In this document: piece after piece, positions 55,343-63,067 of the stretch | Layout of the letters: the number at the start of each line of letters is the position of its first letter | Numbering within the stretch: position 1 is the stretch's first letter | Source of the DNA: Phenylobacterium sp. | Lineage (GTDB): Bacteria > Pseudomonadota > Alphaproteobacteria > Caulobacterales > Caulobacteraceae | NCBI RefSeq assembly: GCF_030693405.1 | Contig: NZ_JAUYAW010000030.1 | Coordinates: 1-64,000, forward strand | DNA: 64,000 bases | Reading direction: 5' to 3' | Made by a program: the position numbers and the translations under genes | The notes under the pieces: generated by a model | Told to the model about the DNA's origin: nothing | The model's input: only the letters and a program-made list of their open reading frames with translations | Databases searched by the model: none

Positions 55343-56617
55343 TCAATCCCGATCAGGGGGTTTTGAGCGCAGGGCGCGGCCCCTGGTGAGCGCCTGGGGA
55401 CCAAATCGCGCCCTTATGGCGTCGGCGGTCTTCTCCTCGGTGAGGATTCGCTGCTCCTCCCCGCCGAACAGCTCGCCAGCCCCTTGTGTGGCGGGCGACA
55501 GGTCGCTCAGGCCCACGCCGATCAGGCGAAAGGTGCGACCATCGGCCTCGCGACGCAAAAGCTCGCGGGCGGCGGCGAACAGCGTCCTGGCGGTCTGAGT
55601 CGGCTCGGCGAGGGCGCGCCTGCGGGTCAGCAGCCGGAAGTCCGGGGTCTTGAGCTTCAGAGTGACGACGCGACCCGTGACGCCGGCGGCCCGGGCCTGG
55701 ATCGCCACTCGCTCGCACAGGGGGGAGAGGCGGTCCTCCAGCGCCTCATAGGCGGCGATGTCGGTGTTGAAGGTCGTCTCGGCGCTGATTCCCTTGCGCA
55801 CCTGGTCGGGGTCCACTGGTCGGGTGTCACGCCCGTGGGCGAGGTCATGGAGGCGAAGGCCGTGGGTCCCGAAGCGGCGGGCCAGGTCCTTCTGCTCCCA
55901 GCGGGCCAGGTCGCCGATGGTCCTCAGGCCTGAGCCCTCCAGGGATTTCACCATGGCCGGCCCCACCCCGGGCAGCAGGCCCACGGGCCGGGGCGCCAGG
56001 AAGCTCTGCGCCTCGGCCGCGCCGATCACCGAAAAACCCCGGGGCTTGTCCAGGTCCGAGGCGATCTTGGCCAGGAACTTGTTGGGGGCGAGGCCAATGG
56101 AGACGGTGAGGCCCGTCTGCGCCTCGATCGCCGCCTGCACCCTGGCCAGGGTCACAGCCGGCGGCGCCCCATGCAGGCGCTCGGTGCCCGACAGGTCCAT
56201 CCACGCCTCGTCCAGGGACAGGGGCTGCACCAGAGGCGTCAGCTCCGCCAGCAGGCCCATGATGATCTTGCTCTCGGCCTTATACTTGGCGAAGTCCGGC
56301 TTGATCACGACGGCCTGGGGGCAGGCGGCCAGGGCCTTGAACATCGGCATGGCCGATCGAACCCCATAGACCCTGGCCATGTAGCAGCAGGTGGTCACCA
56401 CGCCCCGGACGCCGCCGCCGACGATGACCGGTCGGTCCCGAAGCTCTGGCCGGTCGCGCTTTTCCACCGAGGCGTAGAAGGCGTCGCAGTCCATATGGGC
56501 CATGGACAGGTCGAACAGCTCGTCATGCGCCACCAGCCGGGGCGAGCCACAGGATGGGCAGCGCCGGGTGGCCGGCGCCGCGCCGGTCCAGATGCAGTCG
56601 CGGCAGAGCGCCTTCAT
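55343..56617 (-). CDS. dinB: DNA polymerase IV (Y-family)
   Basis: Translesion polymerase. 424 residues. An N-terminal zinc-ribbon-like extension (CRDC ... CPSC), typical of an alphaproteobacterial DinB subgroup, precedes the palm motifs MDCDAFYASVEKRDRPELRDRPVIVGG and PLSLDEAWMDLSG, then SIGLAPNKFLAKIASD. The HhH segment LLPGVGPAMVKSL and the little-finger domain follow. A C-terminal clamp-binding motif is not obvious. ATG start overlaps the ROK kinase stop (ATGA). No LexA box was sought successfully. Confidence 0.93.
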   Translation of the reverse strand: MKALCRDCIWTGAAPATRRCPSCGSPRLVAHDELFDLSMAHMDCDAFYASVEKRDRPELRDRPVIVGGGVRGVVTTCCYMARVYGVRSAMPMFKALAACPQAVVIKPDFAKYKAESKIIMGLLAELTPLVQPLSLDEAWMDLSGTERLHGAPPAVTLARVQAAIEAQTGLTVSIGLAPNKFLAKIASDLDKPRGFSVIGAAEAQSFLAPRPVGLLPGVGPAMVKSLEGSGLRTIGDLARWEQKDLARRFGTHGLRLHDLAHGRDTRPVDPDQVRKGISAETTFNTDIAAYEALEDRLSPLCERVAIQARAAGVTGRVVTLKLKTPDFRLLTRRRALAEPTQTARTLFAAARELLRREADGRTFRLIGVGLSDLSPATQGAGELFGGEEQRILTEEKTADAIRARFGPQALTRGRALRSKPPDRD

Positions 56618-57510
56618 GGCGCCTCGAGCGGCCAGAGCCAGGCCGCCCCTCGCACGCCAGAGGAGTCCCCGTGGACGGCCTGTCGGATGGGGGTGTCGAA
56701 CCCGTCGGCGAAGACATGCGGCCCGATGGCGCCCGGCAGGCGCTCATAGAGCTCGGCCACATTGGACATGCCGCCGCCCAGCACGATGACGTCGGGATCG
56801 ATCAGGTCGACCACGCCGGCCAGGGCTCGGCCCAGCCGGTCCATATAGCGCGCCAGGGCGGCTTGCGCCCCGGGCTCGCCCGCCCGCGCCGCCTCGACGA
56901 TCTCCGGGGCCGTCAGCCCAGCCCCATGGTCGGCGGCCAGGGCGGGGCCGGAAATCCAGGTCTCCAGACAGCCGCGGCGCCCGCACCAGCAGGCCGGTCC
57001 GGGATGCTCGTCCGCGGCCGCCCAGGGCAGGGGGGTGTGGCCCCATTCGCCGGCCACGCCGTTCCGCCCCTCGATCAGGCGGCCGTCCACCACCACACCG
57101 CCGCCGCAGCCGGTGCCGAGGATGGCGGCGAACACCACGCCTGCGCCGGCGCCTGCCCCATCGGCGGCCTCCGAGAGGGCCAGGCAGTTGGCGTCATTGG
57201 CCAGGCGCACGGGACGGGCCAGCGCGATCTCCAGATCCTCTCCGAACCGCTCCCCGTTCAGCCAGACGGAGTTGGCGTTGCGGATCAGGCCGGTCCGCGG
57301 CGAGATCGAGCCGGGCATGCCGACCCCGATCCGCGCCGCTCTCGCGCCGGCCTCAGCCTCCACGGCGGCCACCAGGTCGGCCACGACGGACAGCGCGGGC
57401 TGATAGGCGCCCGGATTGGGTCTGCGCAGGCGGGCGATGATGTCGCCGCCGGCGTCCAGGGCGGCGGCCTCAATCTTGGTGCCGCCGAAATCGACCCCGA
57501 TGCGGATCAT
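56614..57510 (-). CDS. ROK family sugar kinase
   Basis: 298 residues from ATG 57510: phosphate-1 motif GVDFGGTKIEAAALD, GMPGSISPRTG, NDANCLALSEA with the catalytic Asp, and the ROK zinc site CWCGRRGCLETWISGPALA. Members phosphorylate N-acetylglucosamine, fructose, mannose or glucose; the substrate cannot be told. The stop overlaps dinB and the HAD gene lies 13 nt upstream, so three genes probably share a transcript. The track ORF extends spuriously upstream. Confidence 0.88.
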   Translation of the reverse strand: MIRIGVDFGGTKIEAAALDAGGDIIARLRRPNPGAYQPALSVVADLVAAVEAEAGARAARIGVGMPGSISPRTGLIRNANSVWLNGERFGEDLEIALARPVRLANDANCLALSEAADGAGAGAGVVFAAILGTGCGGGVVVDGRLIEGRNGVAGEWGHTPLPWAAADEHPGPACWCGRRGCLETWISGPALAADHGAGLTAPEIVEAARAGEPGAQAALARYMDRLGRALAGVVDLIDPDVIVLGGGMSNVAELYERLPGAIGPHVFADGFDTPIRQAVHGDSSGVRGAAWLWPLEAP

Positions 57511-57523
57511 GGTCGGGTCGGCG

Positions 57524-58252
57524 TCAGGAGATCGAATCGGCGATGGCGATGCGCAGGGCGTCCCAGTCATCGATCCGGGTGTGCCGGTCCGGCGCGGCCG
57601 GCGCCAGGGGCCGCAGGCGCTCGTCGGCCACATGCTGGAAGCGGGCGACCTTGGGCGCGGTGTCGGCCACGGAGTCCAGATTGGGCAACAGGTCGTCGAT
57701 GAAGGCGGCCGGTCCCTTCACCTGCTCGGCCAGCGCCGCGGCCAGCGGGCCCTTGGGCCCTGTATTGAGCAGGAGGGGATAGTCCAGGCCGTTGCGGCCC
57801 AGCCAGCGAGCCCGGGCCAGACGGCCCTGGCCTGGCGCATTGGTGAGGATCACCACGCCGGCCTTTTCCGCCAGACGGCGCAGGGCCTCGGCCGCGCCCT
57901 GCGCCACCCGCATCTCGCCCGACCCATAGCGGAAGAAGTCGTCATAGTGCCGGCGGCCTTCCTCGATCGCCAGGTGAGCCTCTTCGCCCGGGCGATAGAT
58001 GTTCTGGAACAGGGCGAACCGCTCCACCCGGAACTCCAGCCCACGGGTTTCCAGGAAGGCGCCGAAGCCCTCCATGAAATGCCCCAGCACCTCGTCCACA
58101 TCGACGATCACCAGGGGGCGGCCGGGGTCGATCCCCAGGGCCTCCACCTGCGGGGGGCGGGCGCGGTCCCGGGGGCTCGGCGCAGGGCCAGCCGCCCGTG
58201 ACGTGGTCACCGGATCAGGGACGGGCGGGGTGGGGTGCGGCGTGTCGACCAC
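57524..58252 (-). CDS. HAD-superfamily hydrolase of unknown substrate
   Basis: About 242 residues if the GTG at 58252 is the start; the first 40 are Pro-rich and unconserved, so the start is uncertain. HAD motif I is DVDEV ([12 protein letters not shown]), motif II ILTNAP, motif III Lys in TGPKG and motif [11 protein letters not shown]. The second motif-I residue being Asp fits a phosphatase. Divergent from divK with a CtrA-like site between. Confidence 0.75.
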   Translation of the reverse strand: MVDTPHPTPPVPDPVTTSRAAGPAPSPRDRARPPQVEALGIDPGRPLVIVDVDEVLGHFMEGFGAFLETRGLEFRVERFALFQNIYRPGEEAHLAIEEGRRHYDDFFRYGSGEMRVAQGAAEALRRLAEKAGVVILTNAPGQGRLARARWLGRNGLDYPLLLNTGPKGPLAAALAEQVKGPAAFIDDLLPNLDSVADTAPKVARFQHVADERLRPLAPAAPDRHTRIDDWDALRIAIADSIS

Positions 58253-58268
58253 TGGCTCTCTCGTGCGG

Positions 58269-58283
58269 CTAACGCCAGTTTAA
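58269..58283. promoter_or_regulatory. CtrA-box candidate in the divK promoter region
   Basis: CTAA-CGCCAGT-TTAA matches the CtrA consensus TTAA-N7-TTAA at 7 of 8 defined bases. It lies 80 nt before divK, in the 111-nt divergent region. divK is a CtrA-dependent gene in C. crescentus; regulation here is inferred. Confidence 0.5.
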
Positions 58284-58363
58284 GGATATCCGTGGGATCA
58301 ATGGAACCAAAGGTGGGGTCGGCGGCAGATTCGCTGGCCGACAAGAGCATCGTCGGGATGACC

Positions 58364-58729
58364 ATGGCCAAGAAGGTCCTCATCGTCGAGGATAACGAGC
58401 TGAACATGAAGCTCTTTCATGATCTGCTCGACGCGCAAGGGTATGAGACCCTGCAGACCCGCGAAGGTCTGCAAGCCCTCTCATTGGCCCGTGAGCACCG
58501 TCCCGACCTCATTCTCATGGACATCCAGCTGCCGGAGATTTCCGGGCTGGAGGTCACCAAGTGGCTCAAGGAAGACGATGAGCTGGCCCACATCCCTGTG
58601 GTCGCCGTCACCGCCTTCGCCATGAAGGGCGATGAGGAGCGTATCCGCGAAGGCGGCTGCGAGGCCTATATCTCCAAACCGATTTCGGTGTCGCACTTCC
58701 TCGACACGATCCGCCGACTCCTGGGGTAG
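58364..58729 (+). CDS. divK: Single-domain response regulator DivK
   Basis: DivK relays phosphate from DivJ/PleC and, via DivL, lowers CtrA activity. 121 residues, one receiver domain: [20 protein letters not shown], phospho-acceptor Asp53 ([21 protein letters not shown]), [32 protein letters not shown] 58364 gives the usual Asp53 numbering; an ATG two codons upstream is an alternative. pleD follows after 6 nt, as in Caulobacter. Confidence 0.95.
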   Translation: MAKKVLIVEDNELNMKLFHDLLDAQGYETLQTREGLQALSLAREHRPDLILMDIQLPEISGLEVTKWLKEDDELAHIPVVAVTAFAMKGDEERIREGGCEAYISKPISVSHFLDTIRRLLG

Positions 58730-58735
58730 GCCGCC

Positions 58736-60100
58736 ATGTCCGCACGCATCCTGGTCGTGGACGATATCGAGGCCAACGTCCGGCTGCTCGAAGCCAAGCT
58801 GAGCGCCGAGTACTACGAGGTGCTGACGGCCTATGATGGCCCGACCGCACTGGCCATGGCTGCGGCCGAGCAGCCTGACATCGTCCTGCTCGACGTGATG
58901 ATGCCCGGCATGGACGGCTTTCAGGTCTGCCGCCGGCTGAAGGATGACCCCGAGACCCGGCACGTGCCTGTGGTGCTGGTCACCGCCCTGGACGGCCGCG
59001 CCGACCGGATCGCGGGCCTTGAGGCCGGGGCTGATGAATTCCTGACCAAGCCCATCGACGACGTCATGCTGTTCGCCCGGGTGCGCAGCCTGACCCGCCT
59101 GAAGACGGTCATCGACGAGCTGCGGGTGCGTGAGGCCTCAGGCCGCCGCATCGGCGTCATCGCCGGCGCGGGCTCGCGCCTCGGCGGCACGGGCGGTCGG
59201 GTGCTGATCGTCGATGACCATGAGCGCCAGGCCCAGCGGGTCGCCGCCGAGCTCTCCATCGAACACCGCCCGGTCATCGAGTCGGAGCCGGAAAAGGCCC
59301 TGCTGACGGCCCGCGGCCCTGTGGACCTGGTGATCGTCAATGTCACGGCCCGCAGCTTCGATGGCCTGCGCTTCTGCGCCCAGCTGCGCTCGGACGAGGC
59401 CACCCGCCACCTGCCCATCCTGGCCATTGTCGATTTCGATGAGCGGCCGCGGCTGATGAAGGCCCTGGACATCGGGGTCAACGACCTCCTGTCCAAGCCC
59501 ATCGACCCCCAGGAGCTGTCGGCCCGGGCGCGGACCCAGATCCGCCGCAAGCGTTACACCGACTATCTACGGGACAATCTCGACCATTCCCTGGAGCTGG
59601 CGGTTACCGACCAGCTCACCGGCCTGCACAACCGCCGCTACATGACCGGCCAGCTCGAAGCCCTGGTCAAGCGCGCCGCCCACGGGGGCGAGCCGGTGGC
59701 GGCCCTGCTGATCGACATCGATCACTTCAAGAAGATCAATGACGGCTACGGCCACGATGTGGGCGACGAGGTGCTGCGGGAATTCGCCGTGCGCCTGGCC
59801 TCCAACGTCCGGGCTGTGGACCTGCCCTGTCGCTATGGCGGCGAGGAGTTCGTGGTGGTCATGCCCGGCACCCGCATCGAGGACGCCGAACGCATCGCCG
59901 AACGGATCCGTCTGCACGTGGCCGGCTCGCCCTTCCGGGTCGCCCAGGGGACGGAACTCCTGACCGCCACCATCTCCATCGGCGTGGCCGCCACCCTCGG
60001 CCCCGACGACACCCCTGACACCCTGCTCAAGCGGGCCGACGAGGGCCTCTATGAGGCCAAGTCCTCAGGCCGCAACAAGGTCATATCCCGGGCGGCGTAA
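58736..60100 (+). CDS. pleD: Diguanylate cyclase response regulator PleD
   Basis: Makes c-di-GMP at the stalked pole. 454 residues, the usual PleD length. The first receiver domain has phospho-acceptor Asp53 (VLLDVMMPGMDG). A second, degenerate receiver domain spans about 155-285. The GGDEF domain has active-site GGEEF, the allosteric RxxD site just before it (RAVD), and DQLTGLHNRRYM at its start. Activated by DivJ/PleC phosphorylation in Caulobacter. Co-transcribed with divK. Confidence 0.96.
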   Translation: MSARILVVDDIEANVRLLEAKLSAEYYEVLTAYDGPTALAMAAAEQPDIVLLDVMMPGMDGFQVCRRLKDDPETRHVPVVLVTALDGRADRIAGLEAGADEFLTKPIDDVMLFARVRSLTRLKTVIDELRVREASGRRIGVIAGAGSRLGGTGGRVLIVDDHERQAQRVAAELSIEHRPVIESEPEKALLTARGPVDLVIVNVTARSFDGLRFCAQLRSDEATRHLPILAIVDFDERPRLMKALDIGVNDLLSKPIDPQELSARARTQIRRKRYTDYLRDNLDHSLELAVTDQLTGLHNRRYMTGQLEALVKRAAHGGEPVAALLIDIDHFKKINDGYGHDVGDEVLREFAVRLASNVRAVDLPCRYGGEEFVVVMPGTRIEDAERIAERIRLHVAGSPFRVAQGTELLTATISIGVAATLGPDDTPDTLLKRADEGLYEAKSSGRNKVISRAA

Positions 60101-60164
60101 GGCCGTAGCCAGGCTTCCGCCTGAGGTATAGCGTCTTCCCAAACAACAACCTGGGGAGGTGGAG

Positions 60165-60530
60165 ATGATACTTGTTTCGGCTTGGGTGGCCATTGCGTTC
60201 GGGACGCTGGGCGCGGTCCTGGAAGTCCTTCGAAACTGGCCGGATTGGCAGTGGTGGCCCTTCTGGGTCGTCGACTATGTCGCTGCTGGTCTGCTGATCG
60301 TTGGCGGCGTTCTCGCGCTACGGCGTCGCGGCGAGCGGGTGCTGGCGGCCGGTTGGGGCTTTGCCTGCGCCATGTTCTGGATGTCGTTCTTTAGCCACCT
60401 GGGCGGCCTGCGCGAGGCCGTGGAGGTCAGCGCCCGAGAGCAGCGTCTGACGCTCATCATCGGGGTCATGTTTGCAGTGACGGCCTGCGGCCTGTTGCTG
60501 ACCCTGCTCGGCCGGTCGCGGCGGCCATAG
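60165..60530 (+). CDS. Four-helix membrane protein, unknown function
   Basis: 121 residues with four predicted membrane helices (ILVSAWVAIAFGTLGAVLEVL; FWVVDYVAAGLLIVGGVLAL; AAGWGFACAMFWMSFFSHL; LTLIIGVMFAVTACGLLLTLL). No family recognised. GGGGAGG lies 5 nt before ATG 60165, which is preferred over the track's GTG two codons earlier. Convergent with rpmG across a bidirectional terminator. Confidence 0.7.
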   Translation: MILVSAWVAIAFGTLGAVLEVLRNWPDWQWWPFWVVDYVAAGLLIVGGVLALRRRGERVLAAGWGFACAMFWMSFFSHLGGLREAVEVSAREQRLTLIIGVMFAVTACGLLLTLLGRSRRP

Positions 60531-60542
60531 GCGACAAACGCA

Positions 60543-60571
60543 AAACGCCCGGCTGATCCAGCCGGGCGTTT
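60543..60571. terminator. Bidirectional terminator before rpmG
   Basis: AAACGCCCGGCTG-ATC-CAGCCGGGCGTTT: a perfect 13-bp stem with T-run on both strands, between converging genes. Confidence 0.9.
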
Positions 60572-60596
60572 CCTTGTTCGCGTGCGCGAGGCGATC

Positions 60597-60764
60597 CTAC
60601 TTGATCTTACCTTCGCGGAACTCGACGTGCTTGCGCACGACGGGGTCGTACTTCTTCATGACCAGCTTGTCGGTCTTGGTGCGGGCGTTCTTCTTGGTCA
60701 CGTAGAAAAAGCCGGTGTCCGCCGAGGAGTTCAGGCGGATCTTGATGGAAGCTGGCTTCGCCAT
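60597..60764 (-). CDS. rpmG: 50S ribosomal protein L33
   Basis: Missed by the ORF track (a longer shadow frame is listed). Translated on the minus strand from ATG 60764: 55 residues, [31 protein letters not shown], ending [10 protein letters not shown]. This is the zinc-free form of L33. It has its own promoter candidate about 65-90 nt upstream and a shared terminator downstream. Confidence 0.95.
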   Translation of the reverse strand: MAKPASIKIRLNSSADTGFFYVTKKNARTKTDKLVMKKYDPVVRKHVEFREGKIK

Positions 60765-60827
60765 GGTCGGTCCTCGCGGGGCCGGGCAAGCGCGCTTACC
60801 CCGGCAGTCATTTCGAATGAGCCGCGG

Positions 60828-60855
60828 ACAATACGAATCCGCAGACCAAAGTCAA
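60828..60855 (-). promoter_or_regulatory. rpmG promoter candidate
   Basis: Minus strand TTGACT (60855-60850), a 16-nt spacer, TATTGT (60833-60828): a good sigma70-type match in a short AT-richer patch between pirin and rpmG. Confidence 0.6.
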
Positions 60856-60877
60856 TGCGGGAGGGCGTCGTTTGACC

Positions 60878-61711
60878 TCAGCCCCGAACCGCGGTCAGCC
60901 GCCCCGTCTGATAGTCCAGGAACGCCTGGCGGATTTCGTCCACGGTGTTCATCACGAAGGGGCCGTGGGCGACCACGGGTTCGTCGATGATGGGCGCGGC
61001 GTAGAAGAGGGCGCGCACGGCCGTCCTGGCGCTCACCGGCAGGACGTCGTCGGCCTCGGCGACATGCGCCCAGGCGTGCTGGTCAGCCTTCACGGGGGCC
61101 TCACCTGTCCCGACCTGGGCCTCGCCCTCCAGGACCAGCAGGAAGCCGCGCCAGCCGGCCTTCAGGGGCAGGGCCAGGGCGGCGCCCGCCTCCAGGCGCA
61201 GGTCCATCAGGGCCAGCGGCCAGAGGCTGCCATGGGGCCGGCTCTCGCCCCCCAACTCGCCGGCATAGAGCCTGGCCTCATAGCCTTCGCCGGTGATCAG
61301 GGCGGCTTCGGCGGCCCGCTGGTCGCCATAGCGGGCCGGGGTCATCTTTTTGGCGGCCGGCAGGTTCAGCCACAGCTGCAGGGAATGGACGCCCCGCGGT
61401 CCCGGCATCTCCGAATGCATCACCCCGCCGCCGGCGGTCATGAACTGGACGTCGCCCGCCTCAAGTTCGCCGTGGGCGCCGGTGTGGTCCTCATGGATCA
61501 TCTGGCCTTCGAGGATGAAGGTCACCGTCTCCATCCCCCGGTGGGGGTGGGTAGGGAAGCCGGCCGGCGGGGCGAACCAGTCCTCGGCCAGGAACAGGAA
61601 GGGGCTGTAGGGACGGTGGTCCTGCGGCGCGATGATCAGCCGGTTCTGGTGACGGGGACCCAGCACATTGCGGGGGCCGGCGGTCTCGATGCGGTCGATC
61701 GCAAGCGCCAT
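60878..61711 (-). CDS. Pirin family protein
   Basis: 277-residue bicupin. The N-terminal cupin carries the metal-binding residues in FPTHPHRGMETVTFILEGQMIHEDH and the E/H of GGGVMHSEM, the pirin signature. The C-terminal domain is also cupin-like. Pirins range from quercetin dioxygenase activity to transcription cofactors; the role here is unknown. It starts 4 nt after the FMN-reductase gene ends, so they form one unit. Confidence 0.9.
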   Translation of the reverse strand: MALAIDRIETAGPRNVLGPRHQNRLIIAPQDHRPYSPFLFLAEDWFAPPAGFPTHPHRGMETVTFILEGQMIHEDHTGAHGELEAGDVQFMTAGGGVMHSEMPGPRGVHSLQLWLNLPAAKKMTPARYGDQRAAEAALITGEGYEARLYAGELGGESRPHGSLWPLALMDLRLEAGAALALPLKAGWRGFLLVLEGEAQVGTGEAPVKADQHAWAHVAEADDVLPVSARTAVRALFYAAPIIDEPVVAHGPFVMNTVDEIRQAFLDYQTGRLTAVRG

Positions 61712-61715
61712 CGGT

Positions 61716-62273
61716 TCAGCCGTTGATCCTGGCGATCCAGGCGGCGAACTTGTCGCCCCAGCCCTCGATGAAGGCTGCGAACTTGGGATCGGAAAAGCCG
61801 CCGCCCTCCGTGTAGTGCTCGTCCTTGTGGGTGAAATAGATCTGCGGCATGCCCATCACCGCCACATTGATGGCGGTCAGCACATTGCGCAGGTCCACCT
61901 GGGCCGCGGCCGTGCCCACGGCGCCTGGGGTGGAGCCGGCGATGGCGGCGGGCTTGCCGGCCCACACGCCTTGGCCCGGAGGCCGTGAGGCCCAGTCGAT
62001 GGCGTTTTTCAGCACGCCCGGCATGGAGCGGTTGTATTCCGGGGTCACGAACAGGACGGCGTCGGCGGCCTTGATCGCGTCCTTGAAGGCGATGACCGCG
62101 GCCGGCGGATCGGCCTCGTGGTCCTGGTTGTAGAGCGGCACATCAGCGTAATCGACGATCTGCAGGTCGAGCCGGGGGGCGATGGTCTTGGCGATGGCCT
62201 GGGCCAGACGCCGGTTCACGGACTGGGCGCGAAGACTGCCGATGATGACGGCGACCTTGGGTCGATCGGACAT
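61716..62273 (-). CDS. NADPH-dependent FMN reductase / quinone reductase
   Basis: 185 residues of the flavodoxin-like FMN_red family: VAVIIGSLRAQSVNRRLAQAI for FMN phosphate binding, and FVTPEYNRSMPGVLKNAIDW, the family signature. Similar to ChrR/YieF and azoreductase-type enzymes that reduce quinones. Located between a NUDIX and a pirin gene on the same strand, perhaps a redox-protection group (inference). Confidence 0.9.
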   Translation of the reverse strand: MSDRPKVAVIIGSLRAQSVNRRLAQAIAKTIAPRLDLQIVDYADVPLYNQDHEADPPAAVIAFKDAIKAADAVLFVTPEYNRSMPGVLKNAIDWASRPPGQGVWAGKPAAIAGSTPGAVGTAAAQVDLRNVLTAINVAVMGMPQIYFTHKDEHYTEGGGFSDPKFAAFIEGWGDKFAAWIARING

Positions 62274-62292
62274 GCGGACTCCTGAATGGTTT

Positions 62293-63003
62293 CTAGAGGT
62301 GGCCGAGCTTATGGCCCTTCACCCCGAAACGCATATAGGGGGACGGACGCTCCGGATCATCCAGGCGAAGCACCGCTTCCTTGATCATGGTCCGCGTGAC
62401 CATGGGCAGCTCAAGGCCCAGCGCATCGTCGAAATCCACCCAGGCGATCTCCTCCAGCTCCCCGCAGTCGGGCTGACGGTCGAGGCTGACCAGCCGCTCG
62501 GCGTCGGCCATCAGGAACCAGGTGTCGAACCGCTTGGCCAGCATGGGCGGGGTGACCGCCCGGGCGATGATCTCCATGGCCTCCAGGTCGGCCATGGCGC
62601 CTTGCGCCAGGAACTCCCGCCAGGGGCCGACACCGGGCCTCGGCGGGGCCTTCTTGGCCAGCAGGAGGCCCGCCTCCTCGAAGGTCTCGCGGATGGCGGC
62701 CATGGCGAGCGCCCGGCCGCGGCCAGGCTTGATGTGCCGGTCGAACTTGGCCGCCACCTCGGGGCGCAGGTCGGTGGCGTGGGGGGCGCGGAAGTCGGCC
62801 CGGTCGATGCGCCCGCCCGGGAACACCCACAGATTGGGCATGAAGTCGTGGCCGCTGTTGCGCTTGCCCATCAGGACGCGCGGCTTGGCGGCGTCCCGGC
62901 GGACCAGGATGATAGTGGCCGCATCCCGCGGCTTCACGGCTCGGGCGCCTTCGGGGCGCATCCGGCCCCCCTCGGGGCGGCGGGGAATCTCTGCGTCAGT
63001 CAT
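62293..63003 (-). CDS. NUDIX hydrolase
   Basis: 236 residues. The Nudix box is split by an insertion: FPGGRIDRADF is followed by about 30 residues before IRETFEEAGLLL, the conserved REuxEExGu half. This resembles the NUDT7/NUDT19-like subgroup that acts on CoA esters or larger nucleotide conjugates. It sits between rnr and rpmG, a neighbourhood common in alphaproteobacteria. Substrate unknown. Confidence 0.85.
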   Translation of the reverse strand: MTDAEIPRRPEGGRMRPEGARAVKPRDAATIILVRRDAAKPRVLMGKRNSGHDFMPNLWVFPGGRIDRADFRAPHATDLRPEVAAKFDRHIKPGRGRALAMAAIRETFEEAGLLLAKKAPPRPGVGPWREFLAQGAMADLEAMEIIARAVTPPMLAKRFDTWFLMADAERLVSLDRQPDCGELEEIAWVDFDDALGLELPMVTRTMIKEAVLRLDDPERPSPYMRFGVKGHKLGHL

Positions 63004-63067
63004 GAAACAACTGTATGACCGACGCCGGACCTTGAGGAAGGCTGACCTTAGGTCAATTTCGTGCGGC

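Noticed and set aside
60607-60789. 60-residue minus-strand ORF listed in the track
   Set aside because: It is a frame shadow of rpmG; the L33 frame starts at 60764 and matches the family.
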